NCBI GenBank assembly: GCA_025464975.1
Contig: JAODMT010000009.1
Span: forward strand, 62,001 to 126,000
Direction: 5' to 3'
Source of the DNA: Microbacteriaceae bacterium
GTDB lineage: Bacteria; Actinomycetota; Actinomycetes; Actinomycetales; Microbacteriaceae
Length of the DNA stretch: 64,000 bases
In this document: positions 35,560-44,166 of the stretch, piece by piece
Numbering within the stretch: position 1 is the stretch's first letter
Layout of the letters: every line of letters starts with the position of its first letter
Program-made: the position numbers and the translations under genes
The notes under the pieces: generated by a model
Databases searched by the model: none
The model's input: the letters and a program-made list of their open reading frames with translations, nothing else
Told to the model about the DNA's origin: nothing

Positions 35560-36210
35560 ATGACCACGCAGAGTTATCGCGACACCGAGTTCGTCGTGCA
35601 CAGCATCGCCCAGACGGCCGTCGACAACGAGAAGACGTTCGGCGACCTGGACTCCGTGGTCGGCGACGGCGACTTCGGGTTCTCGCTCGCGCGAGGGTTC
35701 GAGATCGTGCTGGCCGATTGGGACTCCTACGACCGAACCGACATCGGCGTCTTCCTCCAGAAGATCGCGGTGGTCATCACAGGACGCATCGGAGGAACGT
35801 CCGGCCCGATCTGGGGCACGGCCTTCCTGCGCGCAGCTACCGGCTCGAAGGGCAGGGACGAACTCACCGGACGCGATGTCGTGGCGATGCTGCGTGCGGC
35901 CATCGAGGGCATCAAGGCGCGGGGCGGCGCGGAACTGGGCGACAAGACACTCCTCGACGCACTGTCGCCGATGACCGACGTGATCGAGCAGAAGGTCGGG
36001 GAGGGCGCTTCGAGCGACGAGATCGTCGCCGCCGCGGCCGTCGCGGCACGCACGGCGGCCGACGCCACCGTGACGATGCAGGCACGCCGCGGGCGAGCCG
36101 CATACACGGGCGAGCGCAGCATCGGCTCGCCCGATCCGGGAGCCGTTGCCGTCGCGGTCATCCTCGAGCGGCTCGCCTCAGAGTGGTCGCACCGACCCCA
36201 ACAGTCCTGA
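35560..36210 (+). CDS. Dihydroxyacetone kinase subunit DhaL-like
   Basis: 216 aa from ATG 35560 (AAAGGAG, spacing 6). ATP-binding domain of DAK kinases, eight-helix barrel: VVGDGDFGFSLARG carries the Mg-binding Asp pair, and GRIGGTSGPIWGTAFLRAA the nucleotide loop. The usual GDGDHG reads GDGDFG here. SMQAR-type C-terminal RRGRAAYTGERSIGSPDPGA matches the family end. Works with DhaK encoded 31 bp downstream. No DhaM is present, so ATP rather than PEP-derived phosphate is the likely donor. Confidence 0.87.
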   Translation: MTTQSYRDTEFVVHSIAQTAVDNEKTFGDLDSVVGDGDFGFSLARGFEIVLADWDSYDRTDIGVFLQKIAVVITGRIGGTSGPIWGTAFLRAATGSKGRDELTGRDVVAMLRAAIEGIKARGGAELGDKTLLDALSPMTDVIEQKVGEGASSDEIVAAAAVAARTAADATVTMQARRGRAAYTGERSIGSPDPGAVAVAVILERLASEWSHRPQQS

Positions 36211-36241
36211 ATCAGCCAAACGACCCGATGTGGAGAGAACA

Positions 36242-37237
36242 ATGAAGAAATTTGTCAACGACCCGCAGCAGTACGTTCCCGAGATGCTGGAGGGCATCGC
36301 ACTCGCCAACCCGGACACACTGCGCTACGTGCCCGAGTACAACCTCATCATGCGATCGGATGCGCCTCGGCAGGACAAGGTGTCGATCATTCAGGGCTCC
36401 GGCTCCGGTCACGAGCCCGCGCACGTGCTGACCGTGGGCCGAGGGATGCTCGACGGCGCGTGCCCCGGAGACGTCTTCGCCGCACCGCCCATGGACTACG
36501 TGTACGAGACGACAAAGCTTCTTGCATCGCCGAAGGGCGTGCTGTTGCTGGTGAACAACTACACCGGCGACAAGATGGCGTTCGACATGGCCCAGGAGAT
36601 GAGCCTCGCCGATGGAGTGACGGTGAAGACGCTCTTCATCGACGACGATGTCTCGGTGCAGGACTCGACGTACACGGTCGGCCGACGCGGTGTGGCGGGC
36701 AACTTCTTCGTGATGAAGGCCGTCGGCGCGGCGGCGGAAGCCGGAGCCGACCTCGACGAGGTCATCCGGATCGGCGAGAAGGTCAACTCGGTCACCCGCA
36801 CGATGGGACTCGCGTTGACCGCATGCACCCCGCCCGCCAAGGGATCACCGCTCTTCGAGCTCGGCGACGACGAGATCGAGATCGGTGTGGGCATCCACGG
36901 CGAGCCGGGCCGGCGCCGGGCGAAGATCGAGCCGGCCGACGCCCTCGTCGACGAGCTGCTCGAACCGGTGCTAGCAGACCTTCCCTACGAGAGCGGAGAC
37001 CGCGTGGCCCTCATGATCAACGGCTTGGGGGGCACCCCGATCAGTGAGCTGTACATCGCCTACCGTCACGCGCACAAGGTGCTGACCGAGCGCGGCATCA
37101 CCGTCGCGCGCAGCTATGTGGGTGAGTACTGCACCTCGCTCGACATGGCCGGCGTGTCCGTCACCCTGGTGAAGCTCGATGACGAGATCGAGCAACTGCT
37201 GGCCGCCCCGGCCGAGATCGGGCTGCGCATCTTCTAG
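36242..37237 (+). CDS. Dihydroxyacetone kinase subunit DhaK-like
   Basis: 331 aa from ATG 36242. Substrate-binding DAK domain: IQGSGSGHEPAHVLTVGRGM then LDGACPGDVFAAP near the N terminus, LLVNNYTGDKMAFDMAQEM, and the catalytic His that forms the covalent hemiaminal in EIGVGIHGEPGRRR (about residue 219). With DhaL it should phosphorylate dihydroxyacetone or a related short ketose; the linked class II aldolase and HAD enzyme favour a dedicated sugar or sugar-alcohol route. Confidence 0.9.
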   Translation: MKKFVNDPQQYVPEMLEGIALANPDTLRYVPEYNLIMRSDAPRQDKVSIIQGSGSGHEPAHVLTVGRGMLDGACPGDVFAAPPMDYVYETTKLLASPKGVLLLVNNYTGDKMAFDMAQEMSLADGVTVKTLFIDDDVSVQDSTYTVGRRGVAGNFFVMKAVGAAAEAGADLDEVIRIGEKVNSVTRTMGLALTACTPPAKGSPLFELGDDEIEIGVGIHGEPGRRRAKIEPADALVDELLEPVLADLPYESGDRVALMINGLGGTPISELYIAYRHAHKVLTERGITVARSYVGEYCTSLDMAGVSVTLVKLDDEIEQLLAAPAEIGLRIF

Positions 37238-37340
37238 CCGGCGCATCGAGAGGTCGTCGGTGCGTCGGTCGACGCGTAGTCGGTTAAGAGCGGAGCGGCT
37301 GCACCCAAGCCTCGACGTCGTCTGCCGTGCGTTCGGCGAC

Positions 37341-37973
37341 CTATTTGGTGTCGGTGACGATGACGGTCTGACGGATGAAGGTGTGTTGCACGGCGGAGTG
37401 GAGGAGGAACTCGGCGACGTTTGCGCGGGAGGTCGAGGGGAAGATCGGCAATTTCGTGGCGTCCTCGAGGGTGACCGCGGTGTAGCGGGTGATGTTCTTG
37501 TCGTTCAACGCTCCGGGGTATTCGAGAGTCCATTTCAGATTGCTGGCCCGTAAGAGCAGTTCCGATGCGGCTTTGTCTGCGTAGGTTTTCCGGAGCACGG
37601 TGCGGAATATGGGGTTTACGAGGAATGAGGCTTTGGCGAGGGAGTCGCCGACTCCGAACGCGGACACGACGACGAAACGGTCAACGCCTGATGTTTTCGC
37701 GGATGCGATGACTGCACGGACGGTGTCAGTGACCAGTGTCGGGGTTTCGCGCGCGTTTTTCACTCCGAGCGTGCTGATGACCGCGTCGTGGCCTAGGGCT
37801 GCCGTCGCGATCACGGCGGCGTCGGTGACATCGCCGCTGACGATCTGAGTGCGCGAGTCGACGATGGCGTCGGCCCTCCGAACGAGGGCGGTGACCTGAT
37901 GCCCCTGGTCGAGTGCCTTTTTGACGAAGAGGACGCCGGTGCGGCCGGTTGCTCCAAGGACGAGAAACTTCAT
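37341..37973 (-). CDS. Atypical SDR / NAD(P)H-binding protein (NmrA-like)
   Basis: 210 aa. Rossmann start MKFLVLGATGRTGVLFVKKA with the GATGxTG loop, then RFVVVSAFGVGDS and a late YPGALND. It lacks the YxxxK of classical SDRs, as usual for NAD(P)H-binding atypical members. Preceded by a marR gene on the same strand and by a 12-bp-arm inverted repeat, so it is probably under that repressor. Likely redox or quinone-stress related; substrate unknown. Confidence 0.8.
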   Translation of the reverse strand: MKFLVLGATGRTGVLFVKKALDQGHQVTALVRRADAIVDSRTQIVSGDVTDAAVIATAALGHDAVISTLGVKNARETPTLVTDTVRAVIASAKTSGVDRFVVVSAFGVGDSLAKASFLVNPIFRTVLRKTYADKAASELLLRASNLKWTLEYPGALNDKNITRYTAVTLEDATKLPIFPSTSRANVAEFLLHSAVQHTFIRQTVIVTDTK

Positions 37974-38027
37974 GACATTTCGCTTTCTGCTACTCGTTCA
38001 TCGCGACCGAATCGTCAGGATCAAAGA

Positions 38028-38058
38028 TGACATTAGTCAATCATCCTGACTAATGTCA
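38028..38058 (-). promoter_or_regulatory. Operator/promoter of the SDR gene
   Basis: Perfect inverted repeat TGACATTAGTCA-7 nt-TGACTAATGTCA between marR and its downstream SDR gene. On the minus strand a TTGACA -35 (38056-38061) and an ACTAAT -10 with 16-bp spacing overlap it, so a bound dimer pair would block RNA polymerase. MarR is the obvious candidate binder. Confidence 0.7.
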
Positions 38059-38082
38059 AAACCGAGCCGAAGCCTGCCGTGT

Positions 38083-38526
38083 CTACCGCGCGTAGGGGTC
38101 GGTGATCTCGCGGAGCTGGTCCAGGATCTGGTGCAACAACGTGAAGTTGCGGGTGCCCAGGTAGGCCTTCCACTCCGAGAGGATCTCGTCGAGCGTCGCC
38201 TGGGCCACCTCGACCGCTTGCAGGCCACGTCCCTCGATCACGATCAAACGTGCGCGGCCGTCCGTGGGGTCGGGGGCCCGGCGTACGTAGCCCAGGCGTT
38301 CCAGTTGATCGACCAGCACGCCGGCGCTCTGCTTGCTCATCTGCGCCTGGTCCGCGAGGTCCGTGAGGCGTGAGCCGTCCGGGGCGATGCGCTGGAATAC
38401 CCGGCACTGGGCGAGGGTCCAGTCGTTGAACCCAGCATCCTGGAGGGCCCGGAACATCCGGTCCTCCGTGTACCGGTACGGGATGAATAACGACACCCCT
38501 AGATTGACCCGCTGCTCGTCGTCCAT
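38083..38526 (-). CDS. MarR-family transcriptional regulator
   Basis: 147 aa from ATG 38526 (MDDEQRVNLGVSLF). Winged HTH: TLAQCRVFQRIAPDGSRLTD then DQAQMSKQSAGVLVDQLERL and the wing GYVRRAPDPTDGRARL. Helical dimerisation ends flank it. Placed directly upstream of the SDR gene in the same direction; the inverted repeat at 38028-38058 lies between them. Confidence 0.85.
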   Translation of the reverse strand: MDDEQRVNLGVSLFIPYRYTEDRMFRALQDAGFNDWTLAQCRVFQRIAPDGSRLTDLADQAQMSKQSAGVLVDQLERLGYVRRAPDPTDGRARLIVIEGRGLQAVEVAQATLDEILSEWKAYLGTRNFTLLHQILDQLREITDPYAR

Positions 38527-38881
38527 GCCGCTCTCGGCTCCATTCGCCCATCTGATCCCACGAGGTTCACACCCTACGTCAATGCTGTCGAGCCAGATCG
38601 CCGCCGACCCGGACCGCGGCGGCACGTGCACAGCGCTGCGCACGCTGCGTTCCGCAGGCGCCATCCGCCCCTCAGTGACTTCACACCTGTTGCTGTTGTC
38701 ATCGGTGCTGCTGTGTGACTACAGTAGTAAAGATACCTGACTAGTACAACCGATGGAGAACAGGTAGCGCCATGACATCGACAACACCTCGGAAATCGCC
38801 ATCCACCCAGAATCGGCAACGCTCTCCATTGCCATCAGCGAGGCAGCCACACCGCCCGCTTAAACAACTAAAGGAACATTC
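38527..38881. other. 355-bp divergent intergenic region
   Basis: Separates marR (minus) from the DUF2269-type gene (plus). It contains an 11-bp palindrome ACTACAGTAGT at 38718-38728. A short plus-strand frame (38777-38861) reads IDNTSEIAIHPESATLSIAI without a start codon and looks like the tail of a lost gene. No other feature was seen. Confidence 0.4.
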
Positions 38882-39472
38882 ATGTACAACGCCGCTCTGT
38901 TCCTGCATCTCTTAGGTGTGGTGCTCCTTGTCGGTTCGGTGACTACCACCCTGCTGACAACACTGCGGGTTCAGACCGCCGGCTCTGTGTCCGAGCTGCG
39001 GACACTGACCGCGGTGTCCAAGCGGATCGAGGCCTTCATCGCGCCGGGAATGGTGCTCATCATCGGGTCTGGTCTCTACATGGTCTCCCAACACGGATAC
39101 CACGGGAGCATCCCGTGGAGTGCAGGCTGGGTAGACACTTCGCTGTTCGTAGCCGTGCTGTTGTCGGTCATCGGACGCACGGTCGAGGCGAGAGATGCCA
39201 AGCGCCTACACGCCGCGATCGCGAGCGCCTCAGACCGGTGGCCGCAAGCCGATCTCCGCCAACGCCAGCTGGCGTCCAGCCCGATTTACTCGGTCTTTTT
39301 CGGCTCGTCCCAGGTCGTGGCGTTGCTGTATTTGATGACGAACAGGCCGGGCCTTGCCGCCTCGATCGCGGCATGCGCCATCGCGGCCGTCGCGTCGGCC
39401 ATTGCAGCGGCCATACGGATCCGATCAGTCCGTCGAGCCACGCGCCTTCCCGTGGTTGACCTCGAAGCCTGA
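38882..39472 (+). CDS. DUF2269-type integral membrane protein
   Basis: 196 aa with an N-terminal helix that carries a conserved His (LFLHLLGVVLLVGSVTTTLL), then IEAFIAPGMVLIIGSGLYMV, a third helix (VDTSLFVAVLLSVIG) and a fourth in the last third (AACAIAAVASAIAAAIR). The early FLHLLG and GxGLYM pattern is that of DUF2269 membrane proteins. Ribosome site AAAGGAACATTC before ATG. Function unknown. Confidence 0.65.
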   Translation: MYNAALFLHLLGVVLLVGSVTTTLLTTLRVQTAGSVSELRTLTAVSKRIEAFIAPGMVLIIGSGLYMVSQHGYHGSIPWSAGWVDTSLFVAVLLSVIGRTVEARDAKRLHAAIASASDRWPQADLRQRQLASSPIYSVFFGSSQVVALLYLMTNRPGLAASIAACAIAAVASAIAAAIRIRSVRRATRLPVVDLEA

Positions 39473-39604
39473 CGGCCAGACTTCCCATTCGTCTCACCCC
39501 TCGGCAAGTCCGAGGAAAGGCCAGCCGGCGGAGTACGAAAAGCCCGGACAGCGACCGTATTCCGGTCGCCGGCGACAGCGGCGAGGTCCAGAAGCCCGGG
39601 CAAC

Positions 39605-39780
39605 GTGCGGATCGAGGCCGCGGTCGAGCCGCAGCCGTCCGAGGGTGCCGGGCGGCGCTTCCCTCCCAAGCAAGTGTGGATGCAGCTTCGCGCCGCGCTT
39701 TCGGGCGTACCGACGATTGCGGTCGAGCACGTTGGATCTACCGCTGTCCCGGGATTGGCGGCAAAACCGGAGCCATTTGC
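39605..39780 (+). pseudogene. GrpB/UPF0157 fragment
   Basis: The frame reads WMQLRAALSGVPTIAVEHVG then STAVPGLAAKP; EHVGSTAVPGLAAKP is the signature near the N terminus of GrpB-type nucleotidyltransferase-like proteins. The remaining three quarters of the gene are absent, and the frame runs straight into the VOC gene. A recombination scar rather than a fusion protein. Confidence 0.6.
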
Positions 39781-39802
39781 CCGTCTCGGTAGCATGAAAC
39801 GC

Positions 39803-40252
39803 ATGTCCATCAAACTTGAGAACGTCGGCATCGCCGTTCGCGACCTCGAAGCAACGATCTCTTTTTTCACCGACCTCGGTCTCACCCTGGTCGGCCGTGA
39901 CACGGTCAGTGGTGAGTGGACCGACACTGCCGTCGGCCTTGATGGCAACCATGCCAACATTGCCATGCTCCAGACGCCAGACGGTCACGGTCGCCTTGAG
40001 CTCTTCGAGTACATCCACCCCAAAGCGATCGAGTCGAAGCCCACTCGTCCCAACGAGATTGGCATGCACCGTGTCGCCTTCTCAGTCGACGACATCGACA
40101 AAGCCCTTGAGATAGCCGCGAGACACGGATGCCGTCCGCTTCGCGGCGTGGCGACCTATGAGGAGGTCTACAAGCTTGCCTACGTCCGCGGTCCCAGCGG
40201 CATCATCGTGATGCTCGCCGAGGAACTGACGAAGAACTCGTCAGGGCAGTAA
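39803..40252 (+). CDS. VOC (glyoxalase/bleomycin-resistance) family protein
   Basis: 149 aa from ATG 39803 (39794 also possible). Two beta-alpha-beta-beta-beta modules: IKLENVGIAVRDLEATISFF, RLELFEYIHP, then GMHRVAFSVDDIDKAL and YVRGPSGIIVMLAEEL. Metal-site residues would be His/Glu of these strands (MHRVAF, ELFEY, IVMLAEE). A dioxygenase, lyase or drug-binding role is possible; no neighbour narrows it. Confidence 0.8.
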   Translation: MSIKLENVGIAVRDLEATISFFTDLGLTLVGRDTVSGEWTDTAVGLDGNHANIAMLQTPDGHGRLELFEYIHPKAIESKPTRPNEIGMHRVAFSVDDIDKALEIAARHGCRPLRGVATYEEVYKLAYVRGPSGIIVMLAEELTKNSSGQ

Positions 40253-40328
40253 GTCTGTCCAGTAGGCGATCACCTACAGCGCAGTCGTCGTCCTCAAACG
40301 GCGTGATCGCCTGAACCCGAGCATCGTC

Positions 40329-40350
40329 AGACACGCTCTAGGGCGTGTCT
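40329..40350. terminator. Hairpin downstream of the VOC gene
   Basis: AGACACGC-TCTAGG-GCGTGTCT, a perfect 8-bp stem between two convergent genes; likely a bidirectional terminator, though an IS-end scar is possible. No long U tract. Confidence 0.45.
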
Positions 40351-40431
40351 GCCCCTAAGTGGTCGGCTGCAGTTCGGCCGGAAACAGGTCGACATCATGC
40401 CTAAGCCGATCGACCATCCCGCGACGGCCGC

Positions 40432-40704
40432 TCATATCCCTTGAGTCTCAATAAGCGACAACGCGAGTTCGTGACGTTGCCCATTTTCCTCAACAAGGTT
40501 CACCACTGTCGTTTCCTTGGTTTCAAGACCACCTGAGAAAACGACCGCAAGTTCGCGGCCTAGTGGTCCCCCGCCGCCGATCGCCAGCATCCACTCGGAT
40601 GTAGATTCTCCGACCTCAAGGCTGGTGCTGCGTTTTTCATTCTGAATACGCACCCGCCGATGCCCCATACGGTCGAGGGCTGAAAATCGCAATGTGTAGC
40701 TCAC
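40432..40704 (-). CDS. Hypothetical small protein
   Basis: 90 aa, mostly beta (YTLRFSALDRMGHRRVRIQN, ELAVVFSGGLETKETTVVNL). Composition is protein-like and the start codon is ATG, but there is no recognised family and no strong ribosome site. It could be a remnant of a larger protein. Confidence 0.4.
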   Translation of the reverse strand: MSYTLRFSALDRMGHRRVRIQNEKRSTSLEVGESTSEWMLAIGGGGPLGRELAVVFSGGLETKETTVVNLVEENGQRHELALSLIETQGI

Positions 40705-40925
40705 GCTTTTGACACTAGCGGCGGCGGCACGGAACAGAGCGATGCGGGAGCGTGTATCTAGACGGCGCCCATCGGAGTTCGGTCATGCTTCAGACGGTAA
40801 GGGCCACCAGTTCGGCTACCCGGGCGGCACACGCTGCCGCTCGCAAGATGTGGCCGACTCGCGTCGCGTTCGCGATGGGGTGCAGGCCCCATGCAGCGTC
40901 GAGTGCCGCACGCGGGCGTGGGTCG

Positions 40926-41759
40926 TCAGACGCTTCGGTGGCGAGTGGAACCGACTTCCTCCGCGCCAGCTGGCGCCGCGACACGCGCGTCGCGCGCCGC
41001 GGCGACGAGGACCGCGTCGAGTTCCGGACCGGTGCAGTCGTGTCCGGCGCCGGCAATCTCCACCAGGCGGGCGTGAGGAAGCAGGCCGCACAACTCCAGA
41101 GACGCGCTGCGAGGACTACGAACATCGGCGGTGCCGCGCACGATGATGGTCGGCGTTTGGATCGTCGGCAGGCCGGGACGGAGGTCCTGCGCCATTACCC
41201 CGAGCAGCGCCGCCGTCGTGCCGGGTCGCCAGGCGTCGAGGAGGCTGCGGGCGTGCGCACGGCGCCCCGGTGGAGCATCCGGCGCGAAGACGGAATCGAG
41301 GAAGTCCTCCGCCCACTCTTCGGCCGGGTGCGCCATCGTGAACCGCACCGCAGCGATGCGCTGTGCAAGCGCATCGGCGTCCAGGGACCCGCCCCAGCCC
41401 GCGTAGGCGCCGACGAGGACGAGCCGGCCGACGGAGGCGGGATGGTCGCGGGCGAGCAGCAACGCGAACATCGACCCGAGCGAGAACCCCGCGACGGCGG
41501 GGGCCGTCAGCCCCAAGGTTGCAACGAATCCGGATGCCGTGTTCGCCCAGTCCGCGTCACTCCACCGTCGGGGAACGTCGTCGGAGCCACCGCACCCGGG
41601 CGCATCCCACGCGATCACGTCGACGTGGGGGCTGAGGCGTTCGAACTCCTCGGCCCAGATCCGCGAGTCCTCAAATGCACCGTGGAAGAGCACGAGCGGA
41701 GGCCCGCTCCCGCGCCGCCGGTACGCGATGCGCACCCCGCCGACCACGACCTCGGCCAT
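40926..41759 (-). CDS. Alpha/beta hydrolase
   Basis: 277 aa. Oxyanion HG (LVLFHGAFEDSRIW), lid-side DAPGCGGSD, nucleophile elbow VAGFSLGSMFA (Ser about 93), acid in RGTADVRSP and His in AGAGHDCTGP complete the triad. Typical of small esterases or C-C hydrolases. Monocistronic, followed by a degraded methyltransferase on the other strand. Confidence 0.8.
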   Translation of the reverse strand: MAEVVVGGVRIAYRRRGSGPPLVLFHGAFEDSRIWAEEFERLSPHVDVIAWDAPGCGGSDDVPRRWSDADWANTASGFVATLGLTAPAVAGFSLGSMFALLLARDHPASVGRLVLVGAYAGWGGSLDADALAQRIAAVRFTMAHPAEEWAEDFLDSVFAPDAPPGRRAHARSLLDAWRPGTTAALLGVMAQDLRPGLPTIQTPTIIVRGTADVRSPRSASLELCGLLPHARLVEIAGAGHDCTGPELDAVLVAAARDARVAAPAGAEEVGSTRHRSV

Positions 41760-41988
41760 AATGCGAGGTTACGCCTCGGCGATGCCGGCCGCACCCGGCG
41801 GTGGGAGGTGCGCGGCGTGGAGGCTCCCCTCCGTTCGTCGTCGTGGTGAGTGGACGACATCGACCTTCACCGACTTGAAGACCGGCACCGGCCTTCTGCC
41901 CCCGGGCCCGCCCGAACCCACCCAATTCCAGCCCGGCGGGGCGACCCAGCTCTGTGGCGACACCGCCCAGTCAGGTCGAGGGCAGCGT

Positions 41989-42237
41989 CATCGATGCTCC
42001 CTCGATGTCAGGGACGGTTCCGCTGGCGGAATTCTCTCCTGGCTAATCGGCTTCTTCGAAGGCTCAGTAGTCGAGGAATTCGCTCATGCGGTCGCTCCGG
42101 CGTACCGGTGGTCTGTGGATGCCCTCAGCGACGAGCTGAGAGCGACTGGCTTCGACGTGGTCGAATCACATGTCAGGGACGCTGCCGGTCAGCGGTCCCA
42201 GGCTACGATTGTTGCCCGACGCCGAGACGCACGCTGA
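41989..42237 (+). pseudogene. SAM-dependent methyltransferase fragment with internal deletion
   Basis: The last ~80 codons of a class I methyltransferase: SLDVRDGSAGGILSW joins directly to LIGFFEGSVVEEFAHAVAPA then YRWSVDALSDELRATGFDVV. Intact relatives carry about 25 more residues between GGILSW and GFFEG (the YSLIH...EFARVL...PGG segment). The N-terminal SAM-binding part is also gone. Nonfunctional. Confidence 0.6.
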
Positions 42238-42340
42238 GGGATCCCCTAGCGGGCGGTTCTCCTCTTACAGTTCGTCATCACCCTCGGGTAGATTGCGGGT
42301 CACTACTTGCAATCGCAAATCACCTGCGAAAGGGGCGCGG

Positions 42341-42946
42341 ATGTCGAACACCACTTGCCACATGTCGATCTCGCTCGATGGATTCGTTGCCGGGCCGGGC
42401 CAGAGTCGCGAGCATCCGCTCGGGAAGCGCGGACTCGAGTTACACGGTTGGCACATCGGCGACGAGCGCGCCAACGCGGCCGACGACACCGCGGCTGGCT
42501 GGCTCATGCGCCCGCGCGGCGCCTACCTCATGGGCCGCAACATGTTCGGGCCAGTCCGCGGTGAGTGGGAGGAGGACTGGCGCGGGTGGTGGGGCCCTGA
42601 GCCGCCTTATCACGCACCGGTGTTCGTGCTCACCCATCACGCCCACGAGCCGATCGAGATGGACGGCGGGACGACCTTCCACTTCGTCACCGACGGCTTC
42701 GATTCCGCCTATGCACGGGCGCGTGAGACGGCCGGCGACGGCGGCGTAGACATCGCAGGCGGCGCCTCCACTGTTCGGCAGGCGCTCATCGCCGGGGTCG
42801 TCGACGAGTTCACGCTCGACATCGCCCCAGTCCTGCTCGGGTCCGGCGAGCGGATCTTCGACGGCGTCGAATCTTTCGGACTGGAGCCCATCGAGGTGCT
42901 GCATTCGCCGCTGGCCACGCACATCCGCTACCGCCGGGCGAGCTGA
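42341..42946 (+). CDS. Dihydrofolate reductase-family protein (RibD C-terminal type)
   Basis: 201 aa from ATG 42341 (AAAGGGGCGCGG upstream). Pattern: CHMSISLDGFVAGPGQSREH, GAYLMGRNMFGPV, PVFVLTHHAHEPI, then DGGVDIAGGASTVRQALIAG and DEFTLDIAPVLLGSGERIF, as in stand-alone RibD_C/DHFR-like reductases. NADPH-binding GGAST is intact. Substrate unknown; not expected to be the folate enzyme. Confidence 0.85.
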   Translation: MSNTTCHMSISLDGFVAGPGQSREHPLGKRGLELHGWHIGDERANAADDTAAGWLMRPRGAYLMGRNMFGPVRGEWEEDWRGWWGPEPPYHAPVFVLTHHAHEPIEMDGGTTFHFVTDGFDSAYARARETAGDGGVDIAGGASTVRQALIAGVVDEFTLDIAPVLLGSGERIFDGVESFGLEPIEVLHSPLATHIRYRRAS

Positions 42947-43020
42947 AGGTGGTGGCAGACGGTGCGCAGCGAGCCGAGATGATCACCGGAGCCGCACCGA
43001 ACGACCAGCAGGAGTGCGCA

Positions 43021-43042
43021 CGACGACGACGGTTCGTCGTCG
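43021..43042. terminator. Hairpin between convergent genes
   Basis: CGACGACGA-CGGT-TCGTCGTCG, a perfect 9-bp stem with a tetraloop in the gap between the DHFR-like and SDR genes; suited to terminate from both sides. Confidence 0.55.
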
Positions 43043-43153
43043 AAGCAGCAAGGCGACTCGCGTCGCCATCGCGCATCTGATGGAGCAGAGGCGCCCGGTG
43101 CGCCATCGTTCATCGGTACACGTCGGACAACTTCCCGCGCGCTACCCGGCCCG

Positions 43154-44044
43154 CTACACTTCGATCTCCGGGTAGTCGCCCGCCTCGAGGTCGGCGAGAA
43201 GGCTCGGGTGGGTCGGCCGCCAGCCGTAGGCGTCGCGTGTCCACGCGCTGGAGGCCGGCTGGTCCATAGCGAAGATCTGGCCGAGCGGGCCGAACGTCTC
43301 GGCAGGCACTTGCTGCACCGGCAGTCCGAGCTGCTCGCCGATCGCGGTGGCGATCGCGAGCATCGAGTCACCCTCGTCACCCACGGCGTTGACGGCGGTA
43401 CCCGCCTCGCCCTTCTCGAGCATGAGCCGGAACAGGGATGCCGCGTCGCGACGGTGCACCGCCGGCCAACGCTGGCTGCCGTCGCCGACGTACGCCGAGA
43501 CGCCCGAGCGCTGCGCCGCCTGGATCAGGATCCCGGCGAAGCCGTAGGCGACGTACCGCTCGTGCACCGAGCGCGGCAGGCGGACCGCCGTCGTGCGGAC
43601 TCCCCGCGACGCGAGACCCAGGATCCTGCCGGCGTTGATACCGCGGCCGCCGACGGGCCCGGTCGTCGACTGCGGATCCTGCTCGGTCGCTGCCCGACCC
43701 TTCGAGGACGTGGTGCCCGACACGATCGAGAACGGCTTCCCGGTGCCCACGAGGGCAGCGCCGATGGTGTCCATAGCGAGCCCCTCCTCGGCGATGCTCC
43801 GCTCGAGGTCGGAGAAGTCGTTGCTGAACGCGAGGTGAATCACGCCGTCGGTCTCGCGGGCTGCCACGGTCAGCACGTCGAGCTCGCCAAGGCCACCGCG
43901 CAACGGCGTCCCGCCGGCGGCGACGACCTTCTGAGCGGAGGCCTCGGATCGTGCGAGGCCGAGCACCTCGTGGCCGTGGGCGACGAGCTCTTCGGTGACG
44001 ACCTGGCCGATTCCGCCTGATGCTCCAGTGATGAATACGCGCAT
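43154..44044 (-). CDS. NAD-dependent epimerase/SDR-family oxidoreductase
   Basis: 296 aa. Rossmann start MRVFITGASGGIGQVVTEEL with GASGGIG, LGLARSEASAQKV, GVIHLAFSNDFSDL, and a late SAYVGDGSQRWPAVHRRDAA as in extended atypical SDRs. Divergent from a TetR gene, with a 20-bp-arm operator in the 122-bp gap, so induction by the TetR ligand is likely. Possibly detoxification of a carbonyl compound. Confidence 0.85.
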   Translation of the reverse strand: MRVFITGASGGIGQVVTEELVAHGHEVLGLARSEASAQKVVAAGGTPLRGGLGELDVLTVAARETDGVIHLAFSNDFSDLERSIAEEGLAMDTIGAALVGTGKPFSIVSGTTSSKGRAATEQDPQSTTGPVGGRGINAGRILGLASRGVRTTAVRLPRSVHERYVAYGFAGILIQAAQRSGVSAYVGDGSQRWPAVHRRDAASLFRLMLEKGEAGTAVNAVGDEGDSMLAIATAIGEQLGLPVQQVPAETFGPLGQIFAMDQPASSAWTRDAYGWRPTHPSLLADLEAGDYPEIEV

Positions 44045-44098
44045 GCGATGACTCCTCGTGTGATGGACCGGCGACGATCACGTGGGGCCGGCGGCGGT

Positions 44099-44151
44099 GA
44101 TGCGACTGATGTCCCATCACCATAGCAGCACGATAGGACAGGTGTCGCATC
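44099..44151. promoter_or_regulatory. Probable TetR operator between divergent genes
   Basis: Two inverted 20-bp arms, 44099-44118 and 44132-44151, sharing GATGCGACnnnTGTCCnATC (16 of 20 identical), separated by 13 bp in the middle of the SDR/tetR intergenic region. Size and placement suit two TetR dimers controlling both genes. Confidence 0.75.
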
Positions 44152-44166
44152 ACGTAGGATTGCCCT

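Noticed and set aside
42947-43153. Frame extension of a 150-codon minus-strand ORF over the SDR 3' region
   Set aside because: Ser/Arg-rich shadow; the gap is better explained by a 9-bp hairpin terminator between convergent genes.
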